The notes under the pieces were generated by a model. The model saw only the letters and a program-made list of their open reading frames with translations. It had not been told where the DNA came from and made no database searches. Below are positions 1 through 6,760 of a stretch of DNA of 50,057 nucleotides, in pieces; position 1 is the stretch's first letter, and the number at the start of each line of letters is the position of its first letter. The position numbers and the translations under genes were made by a program. Source of the DNA: a virus; IMG/VR virus record IMGVR_UViG_3300046411_000702, positions 1-50,057 of that record, one strand, 5' to 3'.

Positions 1-29
1 AATTACTTCAATTAGTAATACATCAAGAA
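1..29. repeat. Left copy of 29-bp terminal direct repeat
   Basis: The first 29 bases are identical to the last 29. The MuF reading frame continues in phase from the right end into base 2 here, so the repeat marks closure of a circular (or circularly permuted) genome of about 50,028 bp. A length of 29 looks like an assembler overlap, not a biological terminal repeat. Confidence 0.9.
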
Positions 30-1261
30 ATCAAATTATGAAGATTATTAAAAAAGGGGCAGAGGAAGGTGATAATGCTAGAAAAATAGCTAGAGATGTA
101 CAATTATTTAGCAACAGTCCTATATCACGACAAAGAGCTAATATGATTGCAAGAACTGAAACGCATCAAGCTAGTGTATACGCAAACCATCAAGTTTCAA
201 TTGATCAAGAAGTTCCTGAGATGCAAAAACGTTGGATATCAACGAACGATGATAGAACAAGATCACATCATAGACAGTTGAACGGAAAGACTGTGAATAT
301 GAGTGAAGATTTTATTTTTAATGTTGGTTTAGCAGAGTATCGTATGTCACACCCTGCTGACCCAAGGGGTGGGGCAATCAACAATATAAATTGTAGATGT
401 GTTCTTGCTTACGTTGTTCCTGAAGATAGTATAGTTGAGCCAAATTATAGTCAGCCCAAACCTGTAATAGTTCCCCCTGCAAAAGTTAGTGAGGTTGATA
501 TTACAGACGTAGTCAAAGTAAAATTCAGAGGCAAGGACTTATCAAATGAATATAATGATTACTTCAAAGCAGGTCTAACACCATTACAAGCCATAGTTGT
601 AAGTAAACTTAGGAAACCAAACGCTATAGCAATAAAAGGTAAAGAGGGGTTTCATTCAACCTTAATAGGTCAAACAAGTGTAAACAGTACAATATTTGCA
701 AGAATAGACGAAGTGGGTAATAAGGTATTACACCATGAATATGGTCATCATATTGATTTTGTTTCTTCAACGAGTGGAAAAGAATACTGGTCATCAACTA
801 GTAATAAGTTTCGTAGTGCTTTTGAACAAGATAAGAAATTAAATAAGTTTGACATTGACCCCAATACAAGACGATTTATTCAAGGTGATGATAATGTTAA
901 GAATAAGCTTATAGAAATAAAAGAAAAAATATTTGATGAGGTTGAATATAAAGAACAAATAAAAAGAGGATATTTCAAAGGAAGTCAAAGGCTCAGAAAA
1001 AAATTAAAAGCTAAGATAAAAGGGGCTGAAGGAATATCTGATATTTATGATGCAATGACTAAAGGAGAGATGTATGCTCTTGGTTCTTGGGGGCATGGTA
1101 AATCTTACTATAGAAAAGAAAGAAACATGGATTTAAATGAAGTGTTTGCTAATATGTTTGAAGTCTACAATGAAAAACAAGGTTGGGAATATATATCAAA
1201 GAACTTTCCTAACACAGCTAGAGTCTTTGAAGAAAGGTTAAAAGAACTTGCTAATCTCTAA
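2..1261 (+). CDS. MuF-like minor head protein, 3' part, with C-terminal HExxH metalloprotease-like domain
   Basis: This is the 3' part of a gene that begins at 49673 and crosses the circular junction; the joined product is 538 aa. The stretch with ARTETHQ, KRWISTNDDRTR, HPADPRGGAINNINCRC is typical of the Mu gpF/SPP1 gp7 head-morphogenesis fold, which acts inside the procapsid near the portal. Downstream lies an extra region of about 260 aa containing HEYGH (full-length residues about 364-368), a HExxH zinc-protease signature, followed by a possible third-ligand segment LNEVFANMF. MuF proteins with variable C-terminal toxin or enzyme domains are known in phages; that this domain is an injected effector is inference. 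The gene lies directly after the portal gene and overlaps a 66-aa ORF at its end. The head-fold call is strong, the protease call moderate. Confidence 0.88.
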   Translation: MTSISNTSRNQIMKIIKKGAEEGDNARKIARDVQLFSNSPISRQRANMIARTETHQASVYANHQVSIDQEVPEMQKRWISTNDDRTRSHHRQLNGKTVNMSEDFIFNVGLAEYRMSHPADPRGGAINNINCRCVLAYVVPEDSIVEPNYSQPKPVIVPPAKVSEVDITDVVKVKFRGKDLSNEYNDYFKAGLTPLQAIVVSKLRKPNAIAIKGKEGFHSTLIGQTSVNSTIFARIDEVGNKVLHHEYGHHIDFVSSTSGKEYWSSTSNKFRSAFEQDKKLNKFDIDPNTRRFIQGDDNVKNKLIEIKEKIFDEVEYKEQIKRGYFKGSQRLRKKLKAKIKGAEGISDIYDAMTKGEMYALGSWGHGKSYYRKERNMDLNEVFANMFEVYNEKQGWEYISKNFPNTARVFEERLKELANL

Positions 1262-1448
1262 ACGAAAAGAAAGATTTGATAAATGTGAAACACTTGATGA
1301 TTATACCAAGCTTTATATAGATATATTTAAAGAAGAACCAGCAGTTAATGCCTCTAACTGGGGATTCCCACCTATTGATGATATTATTGATTCAATTATT
1401 ACTGGTAAAAAAATTAAGAAAGAACGTAAAAGAAAAGTAAGGTTATAG
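1248..1448 (+). CDS. Small charged protein overlapping the MuF gene end; possible partner of its C-terminal domain
   Basis: A 66-aa ORF starts at TTG (1248), overlaps the MuF stop by 14 bases and ends in a very basic tail (KKIKKERKRKVRL). The middle is acidic and hydrophobic (DDYTKLYIDIFKEEP). I do not recognise the family. Its tight coupling behind a MuF gene with an enzymatic extension is the arrangement expected of an immunity or chaperone gene, but nothing in the sequence itself proves that. No stronger start is seen; the TTG has only a weak AAAGG upstream. It ends at a hairpin facing the convergent leftward cassette. Confidence 0.55.
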   Translation: MLISKRKERFDKCETLDDYTKLYIDIFKEEPAVNASNWGFPPIDDIIDSIITGKKIKKERKRKVRL

Positions 1449-1467
1449 ACCCACACGATGGTGGGTC
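1448..1467. terminator. Hairpin between convergent genes, possible bidirectional terminator
   Basis: GACCCAC and GTGGGTC form a perfect 7-bp stem with a 6-base loop, placed exactly between the stop of the rightward 66-aa gene and the stop of the leftward 47-aa gene. Neither side has a real T-tract, so intrinsic termination would be weak. Position is the main support. Confidence 0.5.
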
Positions 1468-1473
1468 ATATAA

Positions 1474-1617
1474 TTAGCCACTAAAATTTTGATAGTAGCA
1501 TTGATCATTGAGCAAGCATAATCCCCATATAGAATAATAAAGAATATACATAGTGATTATTGAGGATAAAATATATCCTAATAATTTGAGATAGCCTTTT
1601 ATGTAAGATGGTATCAT
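1474..1617 (-). CDS. Small single-pass membrane protein, last gene of leftward cassette
   Basis: A 47-aa ORF starts with an ATGA overlap on the stop of the preceding leftward gene. It reads MIPSYIKGYLKLLGYIL, then a hydrophobic stretch (about residues 12-36) rich in Ile, Leu and Tyr, then a short tail with Cys. One membrane helix is likely. The 4-base stop/start overlap in an otherwise compact operon and the stop just before the 1448-1467 hairpin support it as a real gene. Function unknown; a small membrane-acting accessory (moron) product is a guess. Confidence 0.55.
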   Translation of the reverse strand: MIPSYIKGYLKLLGYILSSIITMYILYYSIWGLCLLNDQCYYQNFSG

Positions 1618-1838
1618 TTTGGAAACCTTTCATTTATTTCAATTAAAAGTGATCTTCTGGCATTATTACATATCTTAAGTAATTGAAAGGGATTCGTTCT
1701 AGGGGTACAATCAGAGTTTTCAATCCTTTTGAACTCTTTTAAATACCATGGAAGAATATTATAATGCCTCGCTAATGCTACATTGTCCTTAAGAAGTTTA
1801 GTAGCTTGATGTGATACTGAACTATCCATCATAACCAT
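1614..1838 (-). CDS. Unknown small protein of leftward cassette
   Basis: A 74-aa soluble protein, basic and helical by appearance (LKDNVALARHYNILPWYLKEF). The start chosen at 1838 overlaps the previous gene's end by 17 bases; ATG alternatives lie at residues 3 and 4, so the true start could be a few codons later. No family recognised. It is fourth in the five-gene leftward cassette and is coupled by ATGA to the 47-aa membrane ORF. Confidence 0.6.
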   Translation of the reverse strand: MVMMDSSVSHQATKLLKDNVALARHYNILPWYLKEFKRIENSDCTPRTNPFQLLKICNNARRSLLIEINERFPK

Positions 1839-2013
1839 TCATCTTCAAGGCTCTTTTAATTACCCTTGACCTTTCTTTCCATTTAAGATCAGCAATTACA
1901 TTAAGAACTTTTATCGCATAAGTTCTTTCTTGCTCAACAGTGAATGTTTTGACTCTTGGCTTTTTTAAACCTAGCTTTTTCAAAGTTTCTGAGTCTAGCT
2001 CATTTATATTCAT
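1822..2013 (-). CDS. Unknown small basic protein of leftward cassette
   Basis: A 63-aa protein; start at 2013 (MNINELDSETL) is preferred over 2025 because GGAGG sits 5 bases before it. The sequence has an N-terminal LDSETLKKLGLKKPR segment followed by a helix-rich basic region (WKERSRVIKRALKMNG), suggesting a small helical regulator or nucleic-acid binder, without a recognisable family. A strong terminator-like hairpin lies just upstream (2029-2050), so expression would need readthrough from the two genes before it or a promoter I cannot see. Confidence 0.65.
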   Translation of the reverse strand: MNINELDSETLKKLGLKKPRVKTFTVEQERTYAIKVLNVIADLKWKERSRVIKRALKMNGYDG

Positions 2014-2028
2014 ATTTACCTCCATATG

Positions 2029-2050
2029 AAAAAGGGGGCTATGCCCCCCC
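2029..2050 (-). terminator. Rho-independent terminator (leftward)
   Basis: On the minus strand a GGGGGC stem with loop ATA and GCCCCC is followed directly by TTTTT. It lies between the second and third genes of the leftward cassette and probably lowers expression of the distal three genes (attenuation). Confidence 0.8.
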
Positions 2051-2054
2051 TAAA

Positions 2055-2336
2055 TTATATTGAAACACCATTTGCTTTTAAAACTGACAAAAGATGATTT
2101 TTTTCAAAAACGTTAAAAGAATTAGGCACTTTCTTTTTGATAACTTTACCATTCTTAATTTCATTTTTATCAACCATTTTGAAAAGCTTTGCACAAGACT
2201 TCGCACCTTTTAATTCTTTTCCTGTCAATTTAAAATGATTTATGGCTTGGATAAAGGTACAGAACTCTGTACCCAAACCATTTAATTTATCAATATTTGA
2301 ACCTTGATATTCAACACCAGTTACAAAATTTATCAT
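2055..2336 (-). CDS. Conserved-looking small phage protein, function unknown
   Basis: A 93-aa protein starting at 2336 (MINFVTGVEYQGSN), chosen because AGGAGG lies 7 bases upstream; a longer frame to 2366 would overlap the upstream gene. The pattern NGLGTEFCTFIQAINHFKLTGKELKGAKSC is well ordered and looks like a compact folded domain, with a basic KVIKKKVPNSFNVFEKNHL segment near the end. I do not recognise a function. It is second in the leftward cassette, immediately behind the first gene with one base between, so the two are surely co-transcribed. Confidence 0.7.
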   Translation of the reverse strand: MINFVTGVEYQGSNIDKLNGLGTEFCTFIQAINHFKLTGKELKGAKSCAKLFKMVDKNEIKNGKVIKKKVPNSFNVFEKNHLLSVLKANGVSI

Positions 2337-2337
2337 T

Positions 2338-2664
2338 TTAAGCCTCCTTTCCAAAATGTGGGTCATAACCTAGACCAGTAAAACCCATAGGCGATACTAA
2401 ATGACAACGTTGATTATCAGGGTCAACTATAATATCACCACAAGAAATAGAATAAAACTTACCAACCTTTTCAATTTGATCAGGCTCAGTATTACCTATT
2501 CTAAAAACTTCATTTAAATCTTCAGCAGTGATGAAACCTGTAACTTTGTAGTCGCCATCAATATTAGCTCTGAAGCAAGTATTAATATCTGCTCTACCAA
2601 TTTTAAAAGCTTTCTCATCGTTGATTTGATAATGATTAGGTTGTTTAATTATGTATTTTTTCAT
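2338..2664 (-). CDS. Small protein with SISCGDII-type motif, first gene of leftward cassette
   Basis: A 108-aa protein with AGGAG correctly spaced before its ATG and the shared early-type promoter upstream. The C-terminal half (FYSISCGDIIVDPDNQRCHLV) resembles the SxSVGDII segment of small proteins found on phages and conjugative elements, whose function is unsettled; this resemblance is from memory and modest. The product is soluble and mildly acidic. As leader of a cassette inserted against the direction of the head operon, it is likely an accessory early product, not a virion part. Confidence 0.7.
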   Translation of the reverse strand: MKKYIIKQPNHYQINDEKAFKIGRADINTCFRANIDGDYKVTGFITAEDLNEVFRIGNTEPDQIEKVGKFYSISCGDIIVDPDNQRCHLVSPMGFTGLGYDPHFGKEA

Positions 2665-2681
2665 TTATTTACTCCTTAAAA

Positions 2682-2727
2682 AATATATTTACACTTTCAG
2701 CATATATCATTGAAGCAAGGAAGTAAA
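2682..2727 (-). promoter_or_regulatory. Early-type promoter-leader cassette (leftward copy)
   Basis: Read on the minus strand: TTTACT (2727-2722), 17-bp spacer, TATGCT (2704-2699), 6 bases, then GTAAATATATT (2692-2682), followed by an AGGAG ribosome site and ATG at 2664. Spacing and the GTAAATATATT block match the copies at 31342, 32302 and 34230, which makes this a real repeated promoter. The rest of the 185-base gap (2665-2849) is A/T homopolymer runs with no clear promoter for the rightward protease gene. Confidence 0.85.
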
Positions 2728-2849
2728 CCCTAAAAAAGCGTTTTATTATAAAAAAAGTCTTTTTTTTTAATTTTTTTTATGTTCTAAGTATACATACACG
2801 TGTAAAAATGATGTAAATAGTTGAATTATACTTATTTATAGGATAAGAT

Positions 2850-3866
2850 ATGCCCATACCCAAAGTAAACAGGGGTGAAAAAGAAAAGGACTATATGTCC
2901 AGATGTATGTCTGACACCACTATGGTTTCAGAATATGATACAGACCAGAGGGTCGCTATTTGCTTAACACAGTTTAGAAACAAGAAGGAGCATAGCGTGA
3001 GCCTAAAATCAGAAATAAGAAAAGATGTATTCACAAGTGACTCTGAAGCCCAAGCAAGGGCTGATGAAATAGGTTGTACAGGAACGCATACGCATGATGC
3101 AGACGGCACTACTGTTTATATGCCTTGTGCAAGTCATGCAGATTATAGAAGATTAACAGGACAAGACCTAAAGGAAATCAATGATGAACTTGAGGCACAA
3201 TCTGATATAAATGAAAATGAAGGCACGCTAAATTGTGAAGCTGAATTAAAAGCATATGAAGATGACGATACTGAAAAAGGCGAGTTTACTGGATATGCTT
3301 CAATATTTGGTAATGTAGATTTAGGCAACGATGTAGTTGAACGTGGTGCATTTACTAAATCGCTTAGAAGAAAAGGATATAGAAAAGTTAAAATGCTTTA
3401 TCAGCATGACACCAAGCAACCCATAGGTGTTTTTGACATGATTAAAGAAGATGAAAATGGCTTGTTTGTAAAAGGCAGGTTAGCTATGCAGACTCAAAAA
3501 GGTAAAGAAGTATTTGAGTTAATGAAGATGGGTGCCATTGACGGATTATCAGTAGGTTATAGAGTTGATCAAAAGGGATACTCTTATGATGACAAAAAAG
3601 GCAAAAGAAGATTAAAAGAAGTAGATTTAATGGAGATTAGTGCTGTTACTTTTCCTATGAACCCCAAAGCTATGATTCAAGGGGTGAAAAGTGATAGTTC
3701 TATAAGAGAATGGGAAACACACATGCGAGAGGTTTGTGGTTTATCTCGTTCAGAAGCGAAGATGACTGCAAAAGCAGTTGTAAATGTCTTGAGTCAACGA
3801 GATGTTGATGATAGCGAGGCAGTTGTAACTGCAATAACAAACTTAACTCAACTTTTAAAGAGGTAA
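2850..3866 (+). CDS. Prohead maturation protease (HK97 U35 type) with N-terminal accessory domains
   Basis: 338 aa. The central region (about 143-275) has the fold signature of phage prohead proteases: GYASIFGNVDLGNDVVERGAF, H186 in MLYQHD, and S234 in GLSVGYRV as likely catalytic His and Ser. It should cut the capsid delta domain and itself during head maturation. The N-terminus is unusually long: residues 1-45 (IPKVNRGEKEKDYMSRCM) and 57-105 (EAQARADEIGCTGTHTHDADG) look like two small add-on modules also seen on other phage head proteins. The helical C-terminal tail (residues 280-338) is typical of the family. It sits directly before the capsid gene with a 2-base gap. Confidence in the protease is high; the role of the add-ons is unknown. 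Confidence 0.93.
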   Translation: MPIPKVNRGEKEKDYMSRCMSDTTMVSEYDTDQRVAICLTQFRNKKEHSVSLKSEIRKDVFTSDSEAQARADEIGCTGTHTHDADGTTVYMPCASHADYRRLTGQDLKEINDELEAQSDINENEGTLNCEAELKAYEDDDTEKGEFTGYASIFGNVDLGNDVVERGAFTKSLRRKGYRKVKMLYQHDTKQPIGVFDMIKEDENGLFVKGRLAMQTQKGKEVFELMKMGAIDGLSVGYRVDQKGYSYDDKKGKRRLKEVDLMEISAVTFPMNPKAMIQGVKSDSSIREWETHMREVCGLSRSEAKMTAKAVVNVLSQRDVDDSEAVVTAITNLTQLLKR

Positions 3867-3868
3867 CT

Positions 3869-5089
3869 ATGGAAAGCACGGAAGTGAAGTCTGCAGTAGA
3901 GGGATTGGGAAAAGCTTTTGAAGAATTTAAAGCTACAAACGATGCTAAACTAGCAGAACTAGAAAAAAAAGGTAGTGTTGACCCTGTAACAGAGGAAAAA
4001 CTATCTAAGATTGAAACTGAGCTTGATAGGTTAGAAGATATTAACCAACAACTCGTTCAACAAAAGAAAAGCCAAGAAACATTTGGAGAGAAGATTGAAA
4101 GATTAGAAAAAATCTCAAGTCGCCCATCTGTTGATGGTTCATCAGACCAAGTATCAGAGCAAAAGTCTGCATTCAATTCTTTTTTGAGAAAAGGAAAAGA
4201 GCAGATGGACGATATGGAAGTAAAAGCTTTATCAGTAGCTGATAATACTCAAGGTGGTTTTTTAGCCCCTGTTGAGTATGTCAACGAGCTTATAAAGACA
4301 GTTACTGAAATATCTCCTTTGAGAACAATAGCTAGAGTAAGGCAAACTACTTTGAAGTCAATTCAAATGCCTAGCAGAACAGCTACATTCTCAGCTCAAT
4401 GGGTATCAGCGACTGGCACAAGGTCAGAAACTACTGGTTACACAACTCAAATGGAAGAAATTCCAACTCATGAATATTATGCACAAGTTGATATAAATGA
4501 GCAATTACTTGAGGATAGTGTTTTCAATTTAGAAGCAGAGATGAATGAAGAATTTTCAACTCAGTTTGCTAAAGCAGAGGGAACAGCTTTTATTTCAGGT
4601 ACAAGCGTTGGTCAGCCAGAGGGTATCTTAACTAATGGTGATATTGGCACAACAAACTCAGGTTCAGGCACAGCATTAACTGCTGACGGATTATTAACAT
4701 TAATTCATAGCTTAAAAACTGAGTATGGCAGAAACGGAACTTTTATTTTCAATAGAACTACTTTAGGTGCTATTAGAAAACTTAAGGACTCTGCAGGTCA
4801 ATATGTGTTTCAAGCAGGAATGATGCTTACAAGTGGTGTTCCAAACACTATCTTGGGCTATCCTTACATTGAAATGCCAGATATGCCAGACGTTGCAGGA
4901 TCAGCAAAACCAGTTGCCTTTGGAGACTTTTCAAGAGGTTACATGGTTGTTGATAGAGTAGCTTTAAGTATATTAAGAGACCCTTTCACCCAAGCCACTT
5001 CAGGTAATGTAAGATATATTGCTAGAAGAAGGACTGGTGGTCAGGTAATCTTAGCTGAAGCTATCGTAACTCAAACAGTATCAGCTTAA
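3869..5089 (+). CDS. Major capsid protein, HK97 fold
   Basis: 406 aa, the usual length for an HK97-type capsid with built-in scaffold. Residues 1 to about 115 form a charged coiled-coil delta domain (LSKIETELDRLEDINQQL). The mature shell probably begins near ALSVADNTQGGFLAPVEY (about residue 119). Typical family motifs follow: ISPLRTIARV, TQMEEIPTHEYYAQVDI, GTSVGQPEGIL and a C-terminal FGDFSRGYMVVDR. The protease gene immediately upstream supplies the cut. No separate scaffold gene is seen or needed. Confidence 0.95.
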   Translation: MESTEVKSAVEGLGKAFEEFKATNDAKLAELEKKGSVDPVTEEKLSKIETELDRLEDINQQLVQQKKSQETFGEKIERLEKISSRPSVDGSSDQVSEQKSAFNSFLRKGKEQMDDMEVKALSVADNTQGGFLAPVEYVNELIKTVTEISPLRTIARVRQTTLKSIQMPSRTATFSAQWVSATGTRSETTGYTTQMEEIPTHEYYAQVDINEQLLEDSVFNLEAEMNEEFSTQFAKAEGTAFISGTSVGQPEGILTNGDIGTTNSGSGTALTADGLLTLIHSLKTEYGRNGTFIFNRTTLGAIRKLKDSAGQYVFQAGMMLTSGVPNTILGYPYIEMPDMPDVAGSAKPVAFGDFSRGYMVVDRVALSILRDPFTQATSGNVRYIARRRTGGQVILAEAIVTQTVSA

Positions 5090-5101
5090 GAGGAGATTGC
5101 T

Positions 5102-5566
5102 ATGAAAGATATGAGTAACACTATCGCAACTGCAGTTTCTATAAAGAACGCAGTCAAAACGTCAGCAGAAAATGGTACAGGGGTTGACCTTCAAGGTTAC
5201 GAAAGTGCCACAATAATCGCAGACGTTGGAGCAGAAGGGGATACACTTTCTTCATCTGTACACTTTGAATTATCACTTGAGCATTCTGATGACAACAGTT
5301 CGTTTTCAGATGTGGCTCAAGCAGATATTACTGATGGAACTATTTCATCTGGTGGTATTTGGTTGAAGCTTGATGGTACTGCAGGAGGTAATCCTGATAC
5401 CGCAGGTGAGATATTCAGAGTTGGATATGTAGGTGGAAAAAGATATGTTAGAGCAGTGCTTGCAAAAACAGGCTCACACTCTAATGGTACACCTATAGGA
5501 GTAATGGTTGTCAAAGGAAATGCTAGACATTCTGCTGATAACGCATTTACTGCTCACGCATCTTAA
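5102..5566 (+). CDS. Probable head decoration-type structural protein
   Basis: 154 aa with GAGGAG before the ATG. The sequence is beta-rich and Ser/Gly/Thr-rich (VHFELSLEHSDDNSSFSDV), with a pattern often seen in small virion proteins encoded just after the capsid gene. Location between the capsid gene and a strong terminator suggests high-level expression together with the capsid. Exact role (decoration, stabilisation) is inferred from place and composition only. Confidence 0.7.
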   Translation: MKDMSNTIATAVSIKNAVKTSAENGTGVDLQGYESATIIADVGAEGDTLSSSVHFELSLEHSDDNSSFSDVAQADITDGTISSGGIWLKLDGTAGGNPDTAGEIFRVGYVGGKRYVRAVLAKTGSHSNGTPIGVMVVKGNARHSADNAFTAHAS

Positions 5567-5570
5567 TGAT

Positions 5571-5595
5571 AAGGGGGTTAACACCCCCTTTTTTT
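5571..5595 (+). terminator. Rho-independent terminator after the capsid operon
   Basis: AAGGGGG, loop TTAACA, CCCCCTT, followed by a run of T. The stem is 7 bp and GC-rich, so this is a strong terminator separating head genes from the fiber and tail genes. Confidence 0.93.
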
Positions 5596-5608
5596 AAATG
5601 AGGTTTTA

Positions 5609-5917
5609 ATGACTATAAAAATGTTACATGACGCAAAAGGAGCAACAGACGCTTCAGGTGCACATGTCAGACTTTATAAAGCAGGTGAAGAACTGCCAGA
5701 TAATGCTTTTGGTAAATCACTTGGGCAATCTTTTATAAACGCAGGTCTTGCGGAAGAAGTTAAAGTTGTTTCAGTTATGGAAACTAAAGATACAAACGTA
5801 ACTAAAACTACGCTGACTGGTAAAAGAGCTAGAAATAAAAAAGGTCAATTAGTTGCTGATGACCCTAATACCCAAGATTACAATGAAGCTTGGGAGGGTG
5901 GTGTAGCACCAAAATGA
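5609..5917 (+). CDS. Unknown small protein after capsid terminator
   Basis: 102 aa, beginning MTIKMLHDAKGATDASGAHVRLYKAGEELP, with a basic stretch TLTGKRARNKKGQLV and a Gly/Trp end. No family recognised; the N-terminal half could be a small beta-barrel head or connector accessory. ATGA-type coupling to the next gene (5914) places it in the virion gene series. The strong terminator before it means it needs readthrough or a promoter I cannot see. Confidence 0.65.
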   Translation: MTIKMLHDAKGATDASGAHVRLYKAGEELPDNAFGKSLGQSFINAGLAEEVKVVSVMETKDTNVTKTTLTGKRARNKKGQLVADDPNTQDYNEAWEGGVAPK

Positions 5918-6267
5918 CAGCAGGACGTTATCATGTTAAAATTGAAAAAGGTGCAGACTTGCTTTTAACTATAGACGTAAAAGATAGTACATCTTCAGCA
6001 GTAAATTTTAGTGGGTATCCAACTGTAAGATCAAAGTTTAAAAATACTGTAAACGACACATCATCAGTTCTTGAGGCAAATAATGCTAATAGCAGACTTA
6101 CTTTTAGTAGCACAACTGGTCGCATAGATTTTAATGTTCCTGCAAGTGTTACTGGTGGATTAAGTGAGGGCGAGGGTGTATATGATATTGAGGTTGTTTC
6201 AAACTCAGGTCAGGTTTATAGAATTTTAGAGGGAACATACGAAATTAGCCCAGAGGTTACGGATTAA
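5914..6267 (+). CDS. Beta-sandwich virion protein, possible fiber adaptor
   Basis: 117 aa; start chosen at 5914 (MTAGRYHVKIEKG), which overlaps the previous stop as ATGA, in preference to an upstream ATG at 5890. The sequence alternates beta-strand segments (DLLLTIDVKDSTSSAVNFSG, GVYDIEVVSNSGQVYRILEG) and resembles the small Ig-like/BppU-N-like domains at the base of receptor-binding proteins. The resemblance is weak and from memory. It is followed by collagen-like and fiber genes, which fits an adaptor role. Confidence 0.65.
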   Translation: MTAGRYHVKIEKGADLLLTIDVKDSTSSAVNFSGYPTVRSKFKNTVNDTSSVLEANNANSRLTFSSTTGRIDFNVPASVTGGLSEGEGVYDIEVVSNSGQVYRILEGTYEISPEVTD

Positions 6268-6488
6268 TGAGTACAGATATAAGCGTCATACAAATAACAC
6301 CTAATAGCTTAACAGCTACTACAGTTGGTGTTCAAGGACCAGAGGGACCAAATGCTATTCTTGGTAAAAATATAGCAAGTGGTAGTGTTAGCAACGATGG
6401 TTCAATTTTATTATATTCAGGAAGTCTTGATAAATGGGAAGCTACATTGCAACCTAGAAACCTTACGATTGATTGTGGGAATTTCTAA
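6267..6488 (+). CDS. Short collagen-like fiber segment protein
   Basis: 73 aa with a GVQGPEGPNA collagen-like turn followed by a Gly/Ser-rich region ending in LDKWEATLQPRNL. Such sequences link trimeric fibers. It starts one base into the previous stop (TAATG) and its own stop overlaps the next start by one base, so it is an integral member of the fiber operon and not a fragment by frame error that I can see. It may represent the N-terminal part of a once longer fiber. Confidence 0.6.
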   Translation: MSTDISVIQITPNSLTATTVGVQGPEGPNAILGKNIASGSVSNDGSILLYSGSLDKWEATLQPRNLTIDCGNF

Positions 6489-6757
6489 TGGGAGTTACAC
6501 ATTTAAAACAAAACGAAGAAAATTTACTAATTGATGGAAATATGGATAGAAAAGTGATATTAAATCAGTTAGTTAAACAATATGAGTTTAAGGATAAAAA
6601 AAAGAATCAAGAATATGTATATGAGGTTTTTTATTTAGTCAATACGACTTTACCCAGAGTTGGTACAATTTTAACAGAAGATGAGGTCTTGGAAACCTTA
6701 GTGAAAAATAAAATCCAATATGAAATTAAATCAAATAAAGCAACAGTGGTGAGGTAA
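6488..6757 (+). CDS. Unknown small soluble protein in fiber block
   Basis: 89 aa from ATG 6488 (MGVTHLKQNEENLLIDG), overlapping the previous stop by one base; a longer frame from 6473 would run into the upstream gene. Charged and Lys/Glu-rich, unlike the Ser/Thr-rich fibers around it (VKQYEFKDKKKNQEYVYEVF). It could be a fiber-assembly helper, but no family is recognised. Confidence 0.6.
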   Translation: MGVTHLKQNEENLLIDGNMDRKVILNQLVKQYEFKDKKKNQEYVYEVFYLVNTTLPRVGTILTEDEVLETLVKNKIQYEIKSNKATVVR

Positions 6758-6760
6758 AAA

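Noticed and set aside
2745-2800. A/T-only hairpin (A-run, GTC, T-run) before the protease gene as a terminator
   Set aside because: Homopolymer runs pair trivially and the stem has no G-C pairs beyond one; termination cannot be claimed.
2801-2849. A GTAAATA block (GATGTAAATAG) before the protease as a fifth copy of the early cassette
   Set aside because: The TTTACT hexamer and -10 are not found at the right distance; only the short block is shared.
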